64,000 nt of DNA from Amycolatopsis alkalitolerans (GTDB taxonomy: Bacteria; Actinomycetota; Actinomycetes; Mycobacteriales; Pseudonocardiaceae), in assembly GCF_006152065.1 (NCBI RefSeq), contig NZ_VDFW01000015.1:62001-126000 (forward strand). Reading direction: 5' to 3'. Positions 43,251-51,750 of the stretch are shown in pieces. Position numbers and translations under genes: made by a program. Within the stretch, counting starts at the first letter, position 1. Every line of letters starts with the position of its first letter. A model generated the notes under the pieces. It was given only the letters and a program-made list of their open reading frames with translations. It had not been told where the DNA came from and searched no databases.

Positions 43251-44711
43251 GTGGAAGAGGAGTATCCCGCCGAGCTGTCGACCGGCGACAACTTCGTGGC
43301 CGGGCCTCTGCCCGACGATCCCGAGGACGTCGAGCAGGTCGACGTCGCGGAGGTCGAGCGCCGGGCGCGCCAGGAACTGCTGAAGGTCGAGGCCGAGCTC
43401 AACACACGCTGGCCCGAGACGAAGATCGAGCCGTCGCTCGGCCGGATCGCCGCGCTGGTCAACGTCCTCGGCGAGCCGCAGAAGTCGTATCCGGTGATCC
43501 AGGTCGCGGGGACGAACGGCAAGGGCTCGACGGCCCGCATGATCGACGCCCTGCTGACCCGGATGGGCCTGCGCACCGGCCGCTACACGAGCCCTCACCT
43601 GCAGATCGTCACCGAGCGCATCGCGCTGGACGGCGTGCCGATCCCCGCGTCGAAGTACGTGGAGGTCTACCGCGACATCCGCCCGTACGTGGAGATGGTC
43701 GACAGCGCGGGCGGGCCGCCGATGAGCAAGTTCGAGGTGCTGACCGGGATGGCGTTCGCGGCGTTCGCGGACGCGCCGGTCGAGGTCGCGGTGGTCGAGG
43801 TCGGCCTCGGCGGCACCTGGGACGCGACGAACGTGGCGGACGCGCAGGTCGCCGTGGTCGCGCCGGTCGGGATCGACCACGTCGAGTTCCTCGGCGGGGA
43901 TCTGGCGGGGATCGCGCGGGAGAAGGCCGGGATCATCAAGCCCGGGAGCGTCGCGGTGCTCGCCGAGCAGGATCCGGTCGCGCAGCGGGCGCTGCTGGAG
44001 CGCGCGGTGGAGGTCGACGCGACCGTGGCGCGCGCGGGCAGTGAGTTCGCGGTGCTGCGGCGCGAGGTCGCGGTCGGCGGGCAGTTGCTCACGCTGCAGG
44101 GGCTCGGCGGCGTGTACGACGAGATCTTCCTGCCCCTGCACGGTGCGCATCAGGCCGCGAACGCGGCACTCGCGCTGGCGGCGGTCGAGGCGTTCTTCGG
44201 CGCGGGCAAGGACAGGCAACTGGTGGTCGAGGCCGTGCGGGAGGCGTTCGCCGAGGTACAGACGCCCGGACGGCTCGAACGCGTGCGCGCGGCGCCGGTC
44301 GTCCTGCTCGACGCGGCGCACAACCCGCTCGGTGCCCGCGCCCTCGCCTCGGCGATCAACGAGGAGTTCGCGTTCCGGCGGCTCGTCGCGGTCGTCGGCG
44401 TGCTGGGGGACAAGGATTCGCGCGGCATTCTGGAGGAGCTGGAGCCGGTGGTTTCGGAGATCGTGGTGACGCGCAACAGTTCCCCGCGCGCGATGCCGCT
44501 GGACGAGCTGAACGATCTGGCGCTGTCGATCTTCGGTGAGGACAGGGTGGTGGCCGAGCCGAGCCTGGACGCCGCGATCGAGACCGCGGTCGCGCTCGCC
44601 GAGGAGAGTGACGAGCCGGGGGAGCCGCTGTCCGGCGGTGGCGTGCTGGTGACCGGCTCGGTCGTGACGGCCGGTGAGGCGCGCGCGCTGTTCGGGAAGG
44701 AGCCGGTATGA
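43251..44711 (+). CDS. folC: folylpolyglutamate/dihydrofolate synthase
   Basis: A 486-aa FolC, which adds L-glutamate to folates (and in many bacteria makes dihydrofolate). After an acidic N-terminal extension, the P-loop VAGTNGKGSTARMID lies near residue 85, followed by GRYTSPHLQIVTERI (about 109) and VGLGGTWDATN (about 183). The C-terminal domain has LLDAAHNPLGARAL (about 352). The first part of the open frame upstream of GTG 43251 is not needed. It overlaps the DUF4233 gene by 4 bp. valS, commonly just upstream in actinomycetes, is absent. Confidence 0.95.
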   Translation: MEEEYPAELSTGDNFVAGPLPDDPEDVEQVDVAEVERRARQELLKVEAELNTRWPETKIEPSLGRIAALVNVLGEPQKSYPVIQVAGTNGKGSTARMIDALLTRMGLRTGRYTSPHLQIVTERIALDGVPIPASKYVEVYRDIRPYVEMVDSAGGPPMSKFEVLTGMAFAAFADAPVEVAVVEVGLGGTWDATNVADAQVAVVAPVGIDHVEFLGGDLAGIAREKAGIIKPGSVAVLAEQDPVAQRALLERAVEVDATVARAGSEFAVLRREVAVGGQLLTLQGLGGVYDEIFLPLHGAHQAANAALALAAVEAFFGAGKDRQLVVEAVREAFAEVQTPGRLERVRAAPVVLLDAAHNPLGARALASAINEEFAFRRLVAVVGVLGDKDSRGILEELEPVVSEIVVTRNSSPRAMPLDELNDLALSIFGEDRVVAEPSLDAAIETAVALAEESDEPGEPLSGGGVLVTGSVVTAGEARALFGKEPV

Positions 44712-45106
44712 GTTCGCCCGAGCAGCCCGCCGTCAAGCCCCCGGCGAAGGATCCGATGAAGTCGTTCCGCGGTGTGATGGCGGGCGCGCTGATCCTGGAG
44801 GCGATCACCGTCGCGCTCGCGTTGCCGGTGATCGCGCGGCTCGGCGGGGGTGTGGGCTCCAGCAAGGGCTGGACGGTGATCGCCGTCGCGGTCGCACTCG
44901 TGCTGTGCTGCGGGGTGCTGCGGCGGTCGTGGACCGTGCCGGTGATCCTCGCGCTGCAGGTCGTGCTGATCGCGTTCCTGTTCTGGATCACCGCGATCGG
45001 CGTGATCGGCGTGCTGTTCCTGGCGTTCTGGCTGTGGGCGCTGTGGCTGCGCCGCGATGTCGCCCGCCGGATGGCCGCGGGCACGTTGCCGAGCCAGCAG
45101 CAGTAG
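44708..45106 (+). CDS. DUF4233 membrane protein
   Basis: A 132-aa protein with four predicted membrane helices (about 23-42, 53-70, 75-92 and 95-112). It is coupled to folC by an ATGA overlap, the conserved position of DUF4233 proteins in actinomycetes. The N-terminus is Pro/Lys-rich and cytoplasmic (VKPPAKDPMKSFRGVMAG, the typical start). The function is not established; constant linkage to folC suggests a link to folate metabolism or simply operon inheritance. Confidence 0.9.
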   Translation: MSSPEQPAVKPPAKDPMKSFRGVMAGALILEAITVALALPVIARLGGGVGSSKGWTVIAVAVALVLCCGVLRRSWTVPVILALQVVLIAFLFWITAIGVIGVLFLAFWLWALWLRRDVARRMAAGTLPSQQQ

Positions 45107-45109
45107 CGC

Positions 45110-46576
45110 TCAGGCGGCCCACTTTCGCAGTGCCTCGTCGAGACCGCGGCCCCCGGCCCAGGCGACGTAACCGTCGGGCCGGATGAGCACGGCGGGCGCG
45201 GGCGGCTCGGGAGTCGTGGCGCGGACCGGCTCGTACTCGGGCGGGACCTCGCCGGTGAAGTCCACCAGCACCGGACGGCCCGCGCGCGTCAGTTCCCCTA
45301 CTCGCGTGCCGGGTCGCAAGGGCAGGTCCGGCATCCACCGGCCCAGCAGTGGCCGCGGCTCGGCGGGCGCCATGTCGTAACGCACGTCGGCGCCGGCGAG
45401 CAGATCCGCGATCCGGCGCCGCACCGCGTCCTCGTCGAGCAAGCTGCCGAACAGTTCGCGCAGCGGGCCGACGTCCTCACCGGGGGAGAGCAGCGTGACC
45501 TGCGCGCGGGTATGCGACAGCACGCGCCGCCCCACCGGGTGCCGTTCGCTCTCGTAGGTGTCCAGCAGGCCTTCGGAAGCGCGGCCCTGGATCGTGGCGG
45601 CGAGCTTCCAGCCGAGGTTGGCCGCGTCCTGCAATCCCAGGTTGAGCCCCGGGCCGCCGAACGACGGGTGCACATGCGCGGCGTCACCCAGCAGCAGCAC
45701 CCGGCCTTCGCGGTAGCGGTCGGCCTGCCGCGCGTTGGTGCCGATGTTCCGCCGTCCGGCGAAGTCGGGCGCGGCGTCCATCGGTACGTCTCGACCGGCC
45801 ACCCGGCGAACGGCCGCGCGCAGTTCGTCCAGCGTCAACGGCTCCTCACCGGTGCCAGGCTGATCCCATTCGGCGGTGCTGAGCAGGAACGGCCCGGGCC
45901 CGAACCGCGCGAAGGCGATCACGCCGCGCGGTGTGCGGTTCCACCTGAACGGCCGCAGCCTGCCCTCACCGGGCACGTCGATCTCGCCGGTGCCGGGCAC
46001 GAACGCCGGGTCCGGGATGAGGACACGCCCGGAGCGGGTCAGGAACCGGTTGTCGGTGGTGCCGGGGAACCCGATCCCGGCCTGCTTGCGCACGATGCTG
46101 TGCGCGCCGTCCGCGCCCACCAGGTACCCGGTGCGGATGCGCTGCCTGCCTTGTGCCCCTTCGACTTCCAGCGTGACCCCGGCTTCGTCCCGGTCGACCG
46201 AGACGACTTCGGACCCGCGCCGGATCTCGATGCCCAGTTCGAGGGCGTACTCGGTGAGCCGCGCCTCCAGGACCCGCTGGGGCAGCGGCAGCGTGTACAG
46301 CGGATGCTCGCCCACTCCGCGCAGATCGAGCCCGAACCCGGCGAACTGGTACGCCGGTGCCGGCCGCGGGGCGCCGTCGAGCCCGGAGAGCCGGTGGTAG
46401 AGGCCGCGATAGTCGAGCAACTGGACGACGCGGCCGACAAGCCCGTTCGCCTTCGGCTGCGTCGCCGGTTCCGGAAGCCGTTCCAGGACAAGGGGTTTCA
46501 CCCCGGTGCGGCGAAGCTCACAAGCGAGGAACAAGCCGTTGGGACCGGCTCCGGCGATGACGACTTCGGGGTTCAT
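45110..46576 (-). CDS. FAD-dependent aromatic monooxygenase (group A)
   Basis: A 488-aa flavoprotein hydroxylase. The dinucleotide motif IAGAGPNGLFLACEL (about residues 7-21), the DG motif VGADGAHSIVRKQ (about 158) and the GD motif LLLGDAAHVHPSFGGPGLN (about 295) are complete, and a thioredoxin-like C-terminal domain follows, as in PheA/TfdB and rifampicin or polyketide hydroxylases. ATG 46576 has GAGGAG 5 bp upstream and overlaps the TetR stop. The TetR partner makes detoxification of an aromatic or antibiotic compound likely; the substrate is unknown. Confidence 0.93.
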   Translation of the reverse strand: MNPEVVIAGAGPNGLFLACELRRTGVKPLVLERLPEPATQPKANGLVGRVVQLLDYRGLYHRLSGLDGAPRPAPAYQFAGFGLDLRGVGEHPLYTLPLPQRVLEARLTEYALELGIEIRRGSEVVSVDRDEAGVTLEVEGAQGRQRIRTGYLVGADGAHSIVRKQAGIGFPGTTDNRFLTRSGRVLIPDPAFVPGTGEIDVPGEGRLRPFRWNRTPRGVIAFARFGPGPFLLSTAEWDQPGTGEEPLTLDELRAAVRRVAGRDVPMDAAPDFAGRRNIGTNARQADRYREGRVLLLGDAAHVHPSFGGPGLNLGLQDAANLGWKLAATIQGRASEGLLDTYESERHPVGRRVLSHTRAQVTLLSPGEDVGPLRELFGSLLDEDAVRRRIADLLAGADVRYDMAPAEPRPLLGRWMPDLPLRPGTRVGELTRAGRPVLVDFTGEVPPEYEPVRATTPEPPAPAVLIRPDGYVAWAGGRGLDEALRKWAA

Positions 46577-47163
46577 GAAGGCTCCTCGGTCAGGCCGCGG
46601 CGAAGCTCGGCGAGCGCGCGGCGCAGATGCGTTTCGATGGGCAGCGGCGGATCGGCGCGCAGCCAGTGCTCGGTCGCCACCCGCTGCGCGAGACCAACCG
46701 CCCCGGCGACCAGACGCGGGAGCATCTCGTGCTCGCCGGCCCCGGTGCGTTCGGCGACGGCGGCGGCCAGCTCGAGCTCTGCGGAGTGGTGGCTCTTGAG
46801 TACTTCTCCTTGGAGCGCCGGGTTCTTCAGCAGTTGCCGAACACCGGCCAGCCAGGGTTCGCTCGGCGCTCCGGCGTCGAGGTAGGGCGCCAGGACGGCG
46901 TTGGTCATGGCCTCCCACAACGGTTCACCGGCCGGGCGAGCGCGCAGCCGGTCCGCGGCGCCCGCCGTCCGCTGGGCCGTGCGCCAGACGATCGCCTCCT
47001 GCTTGCTGGAGAAGTAGTTGTTGAAGGTGCGCGGCGAGACGTCGGCAGCCGCCGCGATGTCCTCCACCAGCACGTGCTCCAGCCCGCGGTCGACCGCCAG
47101 GCGCAGCGCCGCGTCGCTCAGCGCCTGGCGGGTCTGGTCCTTCTTCCGTTCGCGCAACCCCAT
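46573..47163 (-). CDS. TetR family regulator
   Basis: A 196-aa TetR protein. The HTH is at about residues 12-55 (QALSDAALRLAVDRGLEHVLVEDIAAAADVSPRTFNNYFSSKQEA, described here by position 13-57), and the ligand domain is helical. ATG 47163 is preferred over TTG 47181. The stop overlaps the monooxygenase start. Two AGCACTGCTCT-containing repeats in the divergent region toward the DUF4260 gene are likely operators, so it probably controls both the monooxygenase and the membrane protein. Confidence 0.92.
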   Translation of the reverse strand: MGLRERKKDQTRQALSDAALRLAVDRGLEHVLVEDIAAAADVSPRTFNNYFSSKQEAIVWRTAQRTAGAADRLRARPAGEPLWEAMTNAVLAPYLDAGAPSEPWLAGVRQLLKNPALQGEVLKSHHSAELELAAAVAERTGAGEHEMLPRLVAGAVGLAQRVATEHWLRADPPLPIETHLRRALAELRRGLTEEPS

Positions 47164-47221
47164 GTCCGCGAGCGTACCCAAAGTTTGCGTAACGCGCAGT
47201 TTTTCTTCCTCTGCAATATGC

Positions 47222-47232
47222 GAGCACTGCTC
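47222..47232. promoter_or_regulatory. TetR operator candidate, copy 1
   Basis: GAGCACTGCTC, an 11-bp inverted repeat with a single central base, shares its core with the copy at 47274-47288. It abuts a plus-strand -35 TTGACA at 47233-47238 and lies 59 bp upstream of tetR. Confidence 0.6.
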
Positions 47233-47273
47233 TTGACAATGGGCACCGATCGATGGAAGCTGTAGTCACAAAA

Positions 47274-47288
47274 GAGAGCACTGCTCTC
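47274..47288. promoter_or_regulatory. TetR operator candidate, copy 2
   Basis: GAGAGCACTGCTCTC is a perfect inverted repeat with 7-bp arms. Its centre is 54 bp from that of copy 1, close to five helical turns, so one repressor could bridge both or block initiation and elongation toward DUF4260. Confidence 0.7.
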
Positions 47289-47309
47289 GACGTAGATCGG
47301 AGACGAGAA

Positions 47310-47699
47310 ATGCGCGCCGCGACCCGGACCGCCAACGGCATCCTCGGCCTGTTCCTGCTGGCCTTCGCGATCTTCGAGGCGGTCAAGCACGGCGGCTGGG
47401 CCGTCCCGATGCTGCTCGCCGGGCTGATCGGGCCGGACCTGACCTTCCTGATCGGCATCGGCGCCCAGGCCGGGCACGGCGTCCTGCCCCGGCGGGTGGT
47501 GCCGTTCTACAACGTCGCGCACCTGTGGCCGTTGCCGGTGCTCGCCCTCGTCTTCTTCACCCTGCTGGTCGGCTCCGTCCCTGGCTTCACGCTCGGTCTC
47601 GCCTGGCTGGCCCACATCTGCCTCGATCGCGCGCTCGGCTACGGCCTCCGCGCCCGGGACGGCACCCAGCGCGCTGCGCGGCGTGCCCGTGGGGCGTGA
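47310..47699 (+). CDS. DUF4260 membrane protein
   Basis: A 129-aa protein with four hydrophobic helices and the DUF4260 sequence pattern (GPDLTFLIGIGAQAGHG and PFYNVAHLWPLPVL, with the terminal DRALGYGLR). ATG 47310 follows GGAGACGAG. It is divergent from the TetR gene, and the two operator-like repeats lie in its upstream region. The family's function is not known; the context suggests a role in tolerance to the compound sensed by TetR. Confidence 0.88.
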   Translation: MRAATRTANGILGLFLLAFAIFEAVKHGGWAVPMLLAGLIGPDLTFLIGIGAQAGHGVLPRRVVPFYNVAHLWPLPVLALVFFTLLVGSVPGFTLGLAWLAHICLDRALGYGLRARDGTQRAARRARGA

Positions 47700-47874
47700 G
47701 GCCGAACTCACCGTGGCCCATCACTATTCGCCGGATCGAGCCGCATTCCGCGATTTCGCGCAGTTCCGGGAATTCGTCACCGGCCCGCTGCATGCCGGTG
47801 CGCTCACCGTGGATCTGCGCGGCGGGAAGGGGGTTTCGCTCTGGTCGACGACCCTGCGGCCCGAGCGCCGGTGA
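47683..47874 (+). CDS. hypothetical protein (63 aa)
   Basis: A 63-codon frame with GTG candidates at 47683, 47689 and 47713, overlapping the DUF4260 end by 17 bp and ending 53 bp before ndk. The product is soluble (HHYSPDRAAFRDFAQFREFV, then GALTVDLRGGKGVSLWSTT). I do not recognise a family, and a ribosome binding site is unclear. The amino-acid composition looks protein-like. Confidence 0.45.
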   Translation: MPVGREAELTVAHHYSPDRAAFRDFAQFREFVTGPLHAGALTVDLRGGKGVSLWSTTLRPERR

Positions 47875-47927
47875 GCCAAGTATTCTGCGCACACCGTCAC
47901 TTGTTCATTTAGAGGAGTAACAGAGTC

Positions 47928-48338
47928 GTGACTGAACGCACGCTGGTTCTGGTGAAGCCCGATGGTGTGCAGCGCGGACTGATCGGCGAAGTCATTTCGC
48001 GGATCGAGCGCAAGGGCCTGAAGCTGATCGCACTGGAACTGCGCACGGTCCAGAACGTGGTCGCCGAGGAACACTACGCTGAGCACAAGGAAAAGCCGTT
48101 CTTCGGTGATCTGCTGGAGTTCATCACCTCCGGCCCGGTCGTGGCGATCGCGGTCGAGGGGCCGCGGGCGATCACGGCCTTCCGGCAGCTCGCGGGTGGT
48201 ACCGACCCGGTCGAGAAGGCCACTCCGGGCACCCTGCGCGGCGACTTCGCGCTGGAGACCCAGTTCAACCTGGTGCACGGTTCGGACTCGCCCGAGTCCG
48301 CCGAGCGCGAGCTGAAGCTGTGGTTCCCGGACCTGTGA
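47928..48338 (+). CDS. ndk: nucleoside diphosphate kinase
   Basis: A 136-aa Ndk, which transfers the terminal phosphate between nucleoside tri- and diphosphates through a phosphohistidine. The N-terminus [19 protein letters not shown] and the active-site segment [21 protein letters not shown] (the catalytic His at about residue 117) are canonical. GTG 47928 has GAGGAG 10 bp upstream. It stands alone, closed by the hairpin at 48348-48380. Confidence 0.97.
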   Translation: MTERTLVLVKPDGVQRGLIGEVISRIERKGLKLIALELRTVQNVVAEEHYAEHKEKPFFGDLLEFITSGPVVAIAVEGPRAITAFRQLAGGTDPVEKATPGTLRGDFALETQFNLVHGSDSPESAERELKLWFPDL

Positions 48339-48347
48339 GCTGAGCAC

Positions 48348-48380
48348 CCGGCCCGGGACGGATCTTGCGCCCCGGGCCGG
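48348..48380 (+). terminator. terminator after ndk
   Basis: CCGGCCCGGG and CCCGGGCCGG pair perfectly (10 bp) around a 13-nt loop, 10 bp after the ndk stop and just before the IclR gene. Confidence 0.75.
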
Positions 48381-48401
48381 TTCCGGTACACGATCAACCC
48401 C

Positions 48402-49154
48402 ATGACAGCCGGTGTGGGCGAGGTGCCGAAATCCGTGCTGGCGCGTGGGCTGATGCTCCTCGACGCCTTCGCCACCGCCGACTCCGAACTCACGCTCGCC
48501 GAACTGGCGCACCGCACGGGGCTGCCCAAGGCGACCGCGCACCGGCTGGTCGCGGAACTGGTCCGCTGGGGCGGGCTGGAGCGCAGCGGGCACGCCTACC
48601 GGCTCGGCATCAAGCTCTTCGAGCTCGGGCAGCGGGCCCCGCGTCGGCGTGACCTGCGGGAAGCCGCCCTTCCGTACCTGCAGGACCTGTACGAGTCGAC
48701 GCACGAGAACATCCATCTCGCCGTGCCGGACGGGGTCAGCACCCTGTTTCTGGAGAAGGTCACCGGTCACCGCTCGACGCCGATCCTGTCGCGGGTCGGC
48801 TCGCGGATGCCGATGCACTGCACGGCGACGGGCAAGATCTTCCTCGCACTGGGGCCGCCCGGGTACTTCCACCAGATCGCCGCGGCCGGTCTCGCCCGCC
48901 GGACCGCGCGCACGATCGTCGCGCCCGGCCTCCTCCGCAAGGAACTCGACCGCGCATTCGAGCAGGGCTACGGCGTGAACCGCGAGGAGTCCGAAGTCGG
49001 CGTGGCCGCGGTCGCCGCACCGGTCTACGACGCGCGGAAAAGGCTGCTCGCGGCGATCTCGATCACCGGCAGCGCGGAGCGGCTCGACCTCGCCCGGCTT
49101 GCGCCCGCGGTGCGCACGGCGGCTTTCGCGCTGTCGCGGTCGCTGGCGCGGTAA
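48402..49154 (+). CDS. IclR family regulator
   Basis: A 250-aa IclR-type protein. The winged helix covers about residues 10-68 (LTLAELAHRTGLPKATAHRLVAELVRWG) and the ligand-binding GAF-like domain about 80-245, with MHCTATGKIFLAL and NREESEVGVAAVAAPVYD typical of the family. It sits between ndk and an ABC exporter on the same strand. The regulated genes are not obvious; no clear palindrome is seen in the 42-bp gap to the exporter. Confidence 0.92.
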   Translation: MTAGVGEVPKSVLARGLMLLDAFATADSELTLAELAHRTGLPKATAHRLVAELVRWGGLERSGHAYRLGIKLFELGQRAPRRRDLREAALPYLQDLYESTHENIHLAVPDGVSTLFLEKVTGHRSTPILSRVGSRMPMHCTATGKIFLALGPPGYFHQIAAAGLARRTARTIVAPGLLRKELDRAFEQGYGVNREESEVGVAAVAAPVYDARKRLLAAISITGSAERLDLARLAPAVRTAAFALSRSLAR

Positions 49155-49196
49155 AGCGGTCGAAAACTGTCGGTGCCTCGTCCTAGTGTTCATGAC

Positions 49197-50126
49197 GTGG
49201 ACGACGAACCGACCATGGTCCAGGCCAAAGCGCTCACGAAGCGGTTCGGCGAGTTCGAGGCCGTCCGGGGGATCGACGTCGAGGTCCGCCGCGGTGAGGC
49301 TTTCGGCTTCCTCGGCCCCAACGGCGCCGGGAAGTCCTCGACCATGCGCATGATCGCGTGCGTCTCCCCGCGCACCGACGGCGATCTGAAGGTGCTGGGG
49401 CTGGATCCGGACAAGCAAGGCCCGCGCATCCGGGCGCGGCTGGGCGTGGTGCCCCAGCAGGACAACCTGGACAACGAGCTGACCGTCCGGCAGAACCTGC
49501 AGGTCTACGGCCGGTACTTCGGGCTGTCGCGGGCGCAGGTCCGGCGCAGGGCGGGGGAGTTGCTGGAGTTCGCGCAGCTGTCCGACCGCGCGGACGCCGA
49601 AGTGGAACCGCTGTCCGGCGGCATGAAACGCCGCCTGACGATCGCCCGCTCGCTGGTCAACGACCCGGAGCTGCTGCTGCTGGACGAACCGACCACGGGG
49701 CTCGATCCGCAGGCGCGGCATCTGTTGTGGGACAGGCTGTTCCGGCTCAAGGCCCAGGGCGTCACGCTGATCGTCACCACGCACTACATGGACGAGGCGG
49801 AGCAGCTGTGCGACAGGCTCGTGGTCATGGACGGCGGCCGCATCGTGGCGGAGGGCTCGCCGGCGGAGCTGATCACGCGCTACTCCACGCGGGAGGTGCT
49901 GGAGCTGCGATTCCCGCCGGGGCAGGTGATCCCGGCCGAACGGCTCGCCGATCTGGCCGAGCGGACAGAGGTGCTGCCGGACCGGATCCTGCTGTACGCG
50001 GGCGCGGGTGAGGCGGCGCTGGAACAGGTGCACGCGCGCGGGCTGCGGCCGCTGTCGAGCCTGGTCCGGCGCAGCACGCTGGAGGACGTGTTCCTCCGGC
50101 TGACCGGGCGGACGCTGGTGGACTGA
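49197..50126 (+). CDS. ABC exporter ATP-binding protein, DrrA-like
   Basis: A 309-aa ATPase subunit with Walker A GPNGAGKSS (about residue 38), signature LSGGMKRRL (about 139), Walker B LLLLDEPTTGLD (about 157) and the H-loop TTHYMDEAEQL (about 194). The C-terminal extension is that of DrrA/NodI-type exporters. GTG 49197, GTG 49173 and ATG 49215 are possible starts; none has a clear ribosome binding site. It overlaps the first permease (TGATG). The exported substrate may be a drug, lipid or glycan. Confidence 0.93.
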   Translation: MDDEPTMVQAKALTKRFGEFEAVRGIDVEVRRGEAFGFLGPNGAGKSSTMRMIACVSPRTDGDLKVLGLDPDKQGPRIRARLGVVPQQDNLDNELTVRQNLQVYGRYFGLSRAQVRRRAGELLEFAQLSDRADAEVEPLSGGMKRRLTIARSLVNDPELLLLDEPTTGLDPQARHLLWDRLFRLKAQGVTLIVTTHYMDEAEQLCDRLVVMDGGRIVAEGSPAELITRYSTREVLELRFPPGQVIPAERLADLAERTEVLPDRILLYAGAGEAALEQVHARGLRPLSSLVRRSTLEDVFLRLTGRTLVD

Positions 50127-50926
50127 TGGTCGTTTCCACGGGACGGGTGGTCGGTTCCTGGCGCGCGGCCTGGTTGCGGGTCGAGGGCAGCTGGGCCTGG
50201 TACCGGCGGTACTGGAAATCCAATCTGTACTCCTCGGGCCTGCAACCCCTGCTGTTCCTCGTCGCGATGGGGCTGGGGTTCGGCTCCCAGGTCAAGGCGG
50301 GGCCGGCGACGGGCGGGTTGCCGTATCTGGAGTACATCGCGCCCGCGCTGCTGGTGTCGGCTTCGATGCAGAGCGCGGTGAGCGAGTCGACCTATCCGGT
50401 GCTGTCGGGATTCAAATGGCAGAAGGACTATCTCGCGGTGACGGCCACCCCGGTCACGCCGGGACAGTTGCTGGGCGGGCATTTCCTGTGGGTCTCCCTG
50501 CGGCTGCTGCTGTCCGGCGTGGTGTACGCCCTGATCGCACTGGCCTTCGGTGCCTGGCTCAACGCCGGGGCGATCCTGGTGGTGCTCGCGGCCGTGCTCA
50601 CCGGGGTCGCGTGCGCCGCGCCGGTGACGGCGTTCGCGGCGACGACATATGACGAGGGCACCCGGTTCAACGGGCTGTTCCGGTTCGGGGTGATCCCGAT
50701 GACCCTGTTCGCGGGTACGTTCTTCCCGATCGAGCAGATCCCGCTCGCGTTGCGGTGGCTGGCCTGGATCTCCCCGCTGTGGCACGGGAACCAGCTTGCG
50801 CGCGGGGTCACGCTCGGCGGGGTGAGCCCGCTCGCGATGCTCGGGCACCTCGGCGTTCTGGTGGCCTTGTTCGCGGTAGGGGTCTTCTTCGCCCGCAAGT
50901 ACTTCTACCGGCGGCTGGTGATCTGA
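50126..50926 (+). CDS. ABC-2 type permease (first)
   Basis: A 266-aa ABC-2 membrane subunit with six helices and the family motif region (PMTLFAGTFFPIEQIPLALRWLAWISPLWHG, about residues 190-220, described by its TFFP and SPLWH parts). It starts inside the ATPase stop and overlaps the next permease in the same way, so all three genes are coupled. With the second permease it would form a heterodimeric export channel. Confidence 0.92.
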   Translation: MVVSTGRVVGSWRAAWLRVEGSWAWYRRYWKSNLYSSGLQPLLFLVAMGLGFGSQVKAGPATGGLPYLEYIAPALLVSASMQSAVSESTYPVLSGFKWQKDYLAVTATPVTPGQLLGGHFLWVSLRLLLSGVVYALIALAFGAWLNAGAILVVLAAVLTGVACAAPVTAFAATTYDEGTRFNGLFRFGVIPMTLFAGTFFPIEQIPLALRWLAWISPLWHGNQLARGVTLGGVSPLAMLGHLGVLVALFAVGVFFARKYFYRRLVI

Positions 50927-51750
50927 TGGCGACGGTTCTCGATCGGCGGCCCGGGCTGCTGCTGCGCATCCTGCCCCCGGGGCTGTACGCGGGCCGGGCG
51001 AGCAAGCTCATCGAGCGCTCGATGCTCGCCTACTCCCGGATGTGGCTCGTGTTCCTCTCGGGCGCGTTCGAGCCGCTGTTCTACCTCCTCGCGTTCCAGG
51101 TCGGTTTCGGCAAGCTCGTCAGCGAGGTCGCCGGCCCCGGCGGCCGCCCGATGAGCTACGTCGCGTTCGTCGCGCCCGCGCTGCTGGCCTCGTCCGCGAT
51201 GAACGGCGCGATCTTCGACAGCACGTTCAACGTGTTCTTCAAGTTCCGCTACGCCAAGACCTACGACGCGATGCTCGCCACCCCGATCGGCCCGCTGGAC
51301 GTCGCGATCGGGGAGATCTCGTGGGCCGTGCTGCGCGGCGGCCTGTACTCCGTCGCGTTCTTCGGCGTGATGCTCGCGATGGGCCTGGTCGCCTCGCCGT
51401 GGGCGGTCCTGCTGATCCCGGTCGCGCTGCTCGTGGCGTTCGCGTTCGCCGCCATCGGCATGGCGTGCTCGACCTTCCTGCGGTCCCCGTCACAGTTCGA
51501 CTTCATCCAGCTCGCCGTGATGCCGATGTTCCTGTTCTCCACGACGTTCTACCCGCTGTCGGTGTACCCGGACGCGCTGCGGATCGTGGTGCAGTGCTTC
51601 CCGCTGTACCACGGTGTCGAGCTGATGCGGGAGCTGTCCGTCGGCGCGCTGAACTGGGGCATGCTCGGCCACCTCGGGTATTTGGCCGCGCTCGCGGTCG
51701 TCGGGGTCTGGGGCGCCGCGCGGCGGCTCACGCACCTGCTGCTGCGGTGA
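50926..51750 (+). CDS. ABC-2 type permease (second)
   Basis: A 274-aa second membrane subunit, ATG 50926 overlapping the previous stop (TGATG). Six helices, with FLFSTTFYPLSVYPDALRIV and CFPLYHGVELMREL near residues 200-235 matching the ABC-2 signature. Two different permeases with one ATPase resemble DrrABC or Tet/daunorubicin-type exporters. Its last 23 bp overlap the convergent subtilase. Confidence 0.92.
   Translation: MATVLDRRPGLLLRILPPGLYAGRASKLIERSMLAYSRMWLVFLSGAFEPLFYLLAFQVGFGKLVSEVAGPGGRPMSYVAFVAPALLASSAMNGAIFDSTFNVFFKFRYAKTYDAMLATPIGPLDVAIGEISWAVLRGGLYSVAFFGVMLAMGLVASPWAVLLIPVALLVAFAFAAIGMACSTFLRSPSQFDFIQLAVMPMFLFSTTFYPLSVYPDALRIVVQCFPLYHGVELMRELSVGALNWGMLGHLGYLAALAVVGVWGAARRLTHLLLR

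Noticed and set aside
41448..44321. 957-codon open frame on the minus strand covering amidase and the reverse of folC
   Set aside because: Only the C-terminal 374 codons are an amidase with its own ATG coupled to the methyltransferase. The rest is antisense to folC and the methyltransferase and has low-complexity Arg/Asp composition typical of a GC-rich shadow.
49163..49197. Promoter for leaderless translation of the ABC ATPase (TAGTGT before GTG 49197)
   Set aside because: The -10-like hexamer is placed plausibly, but no -35 is visible and three start codons compete, so it was not listed as a feature.
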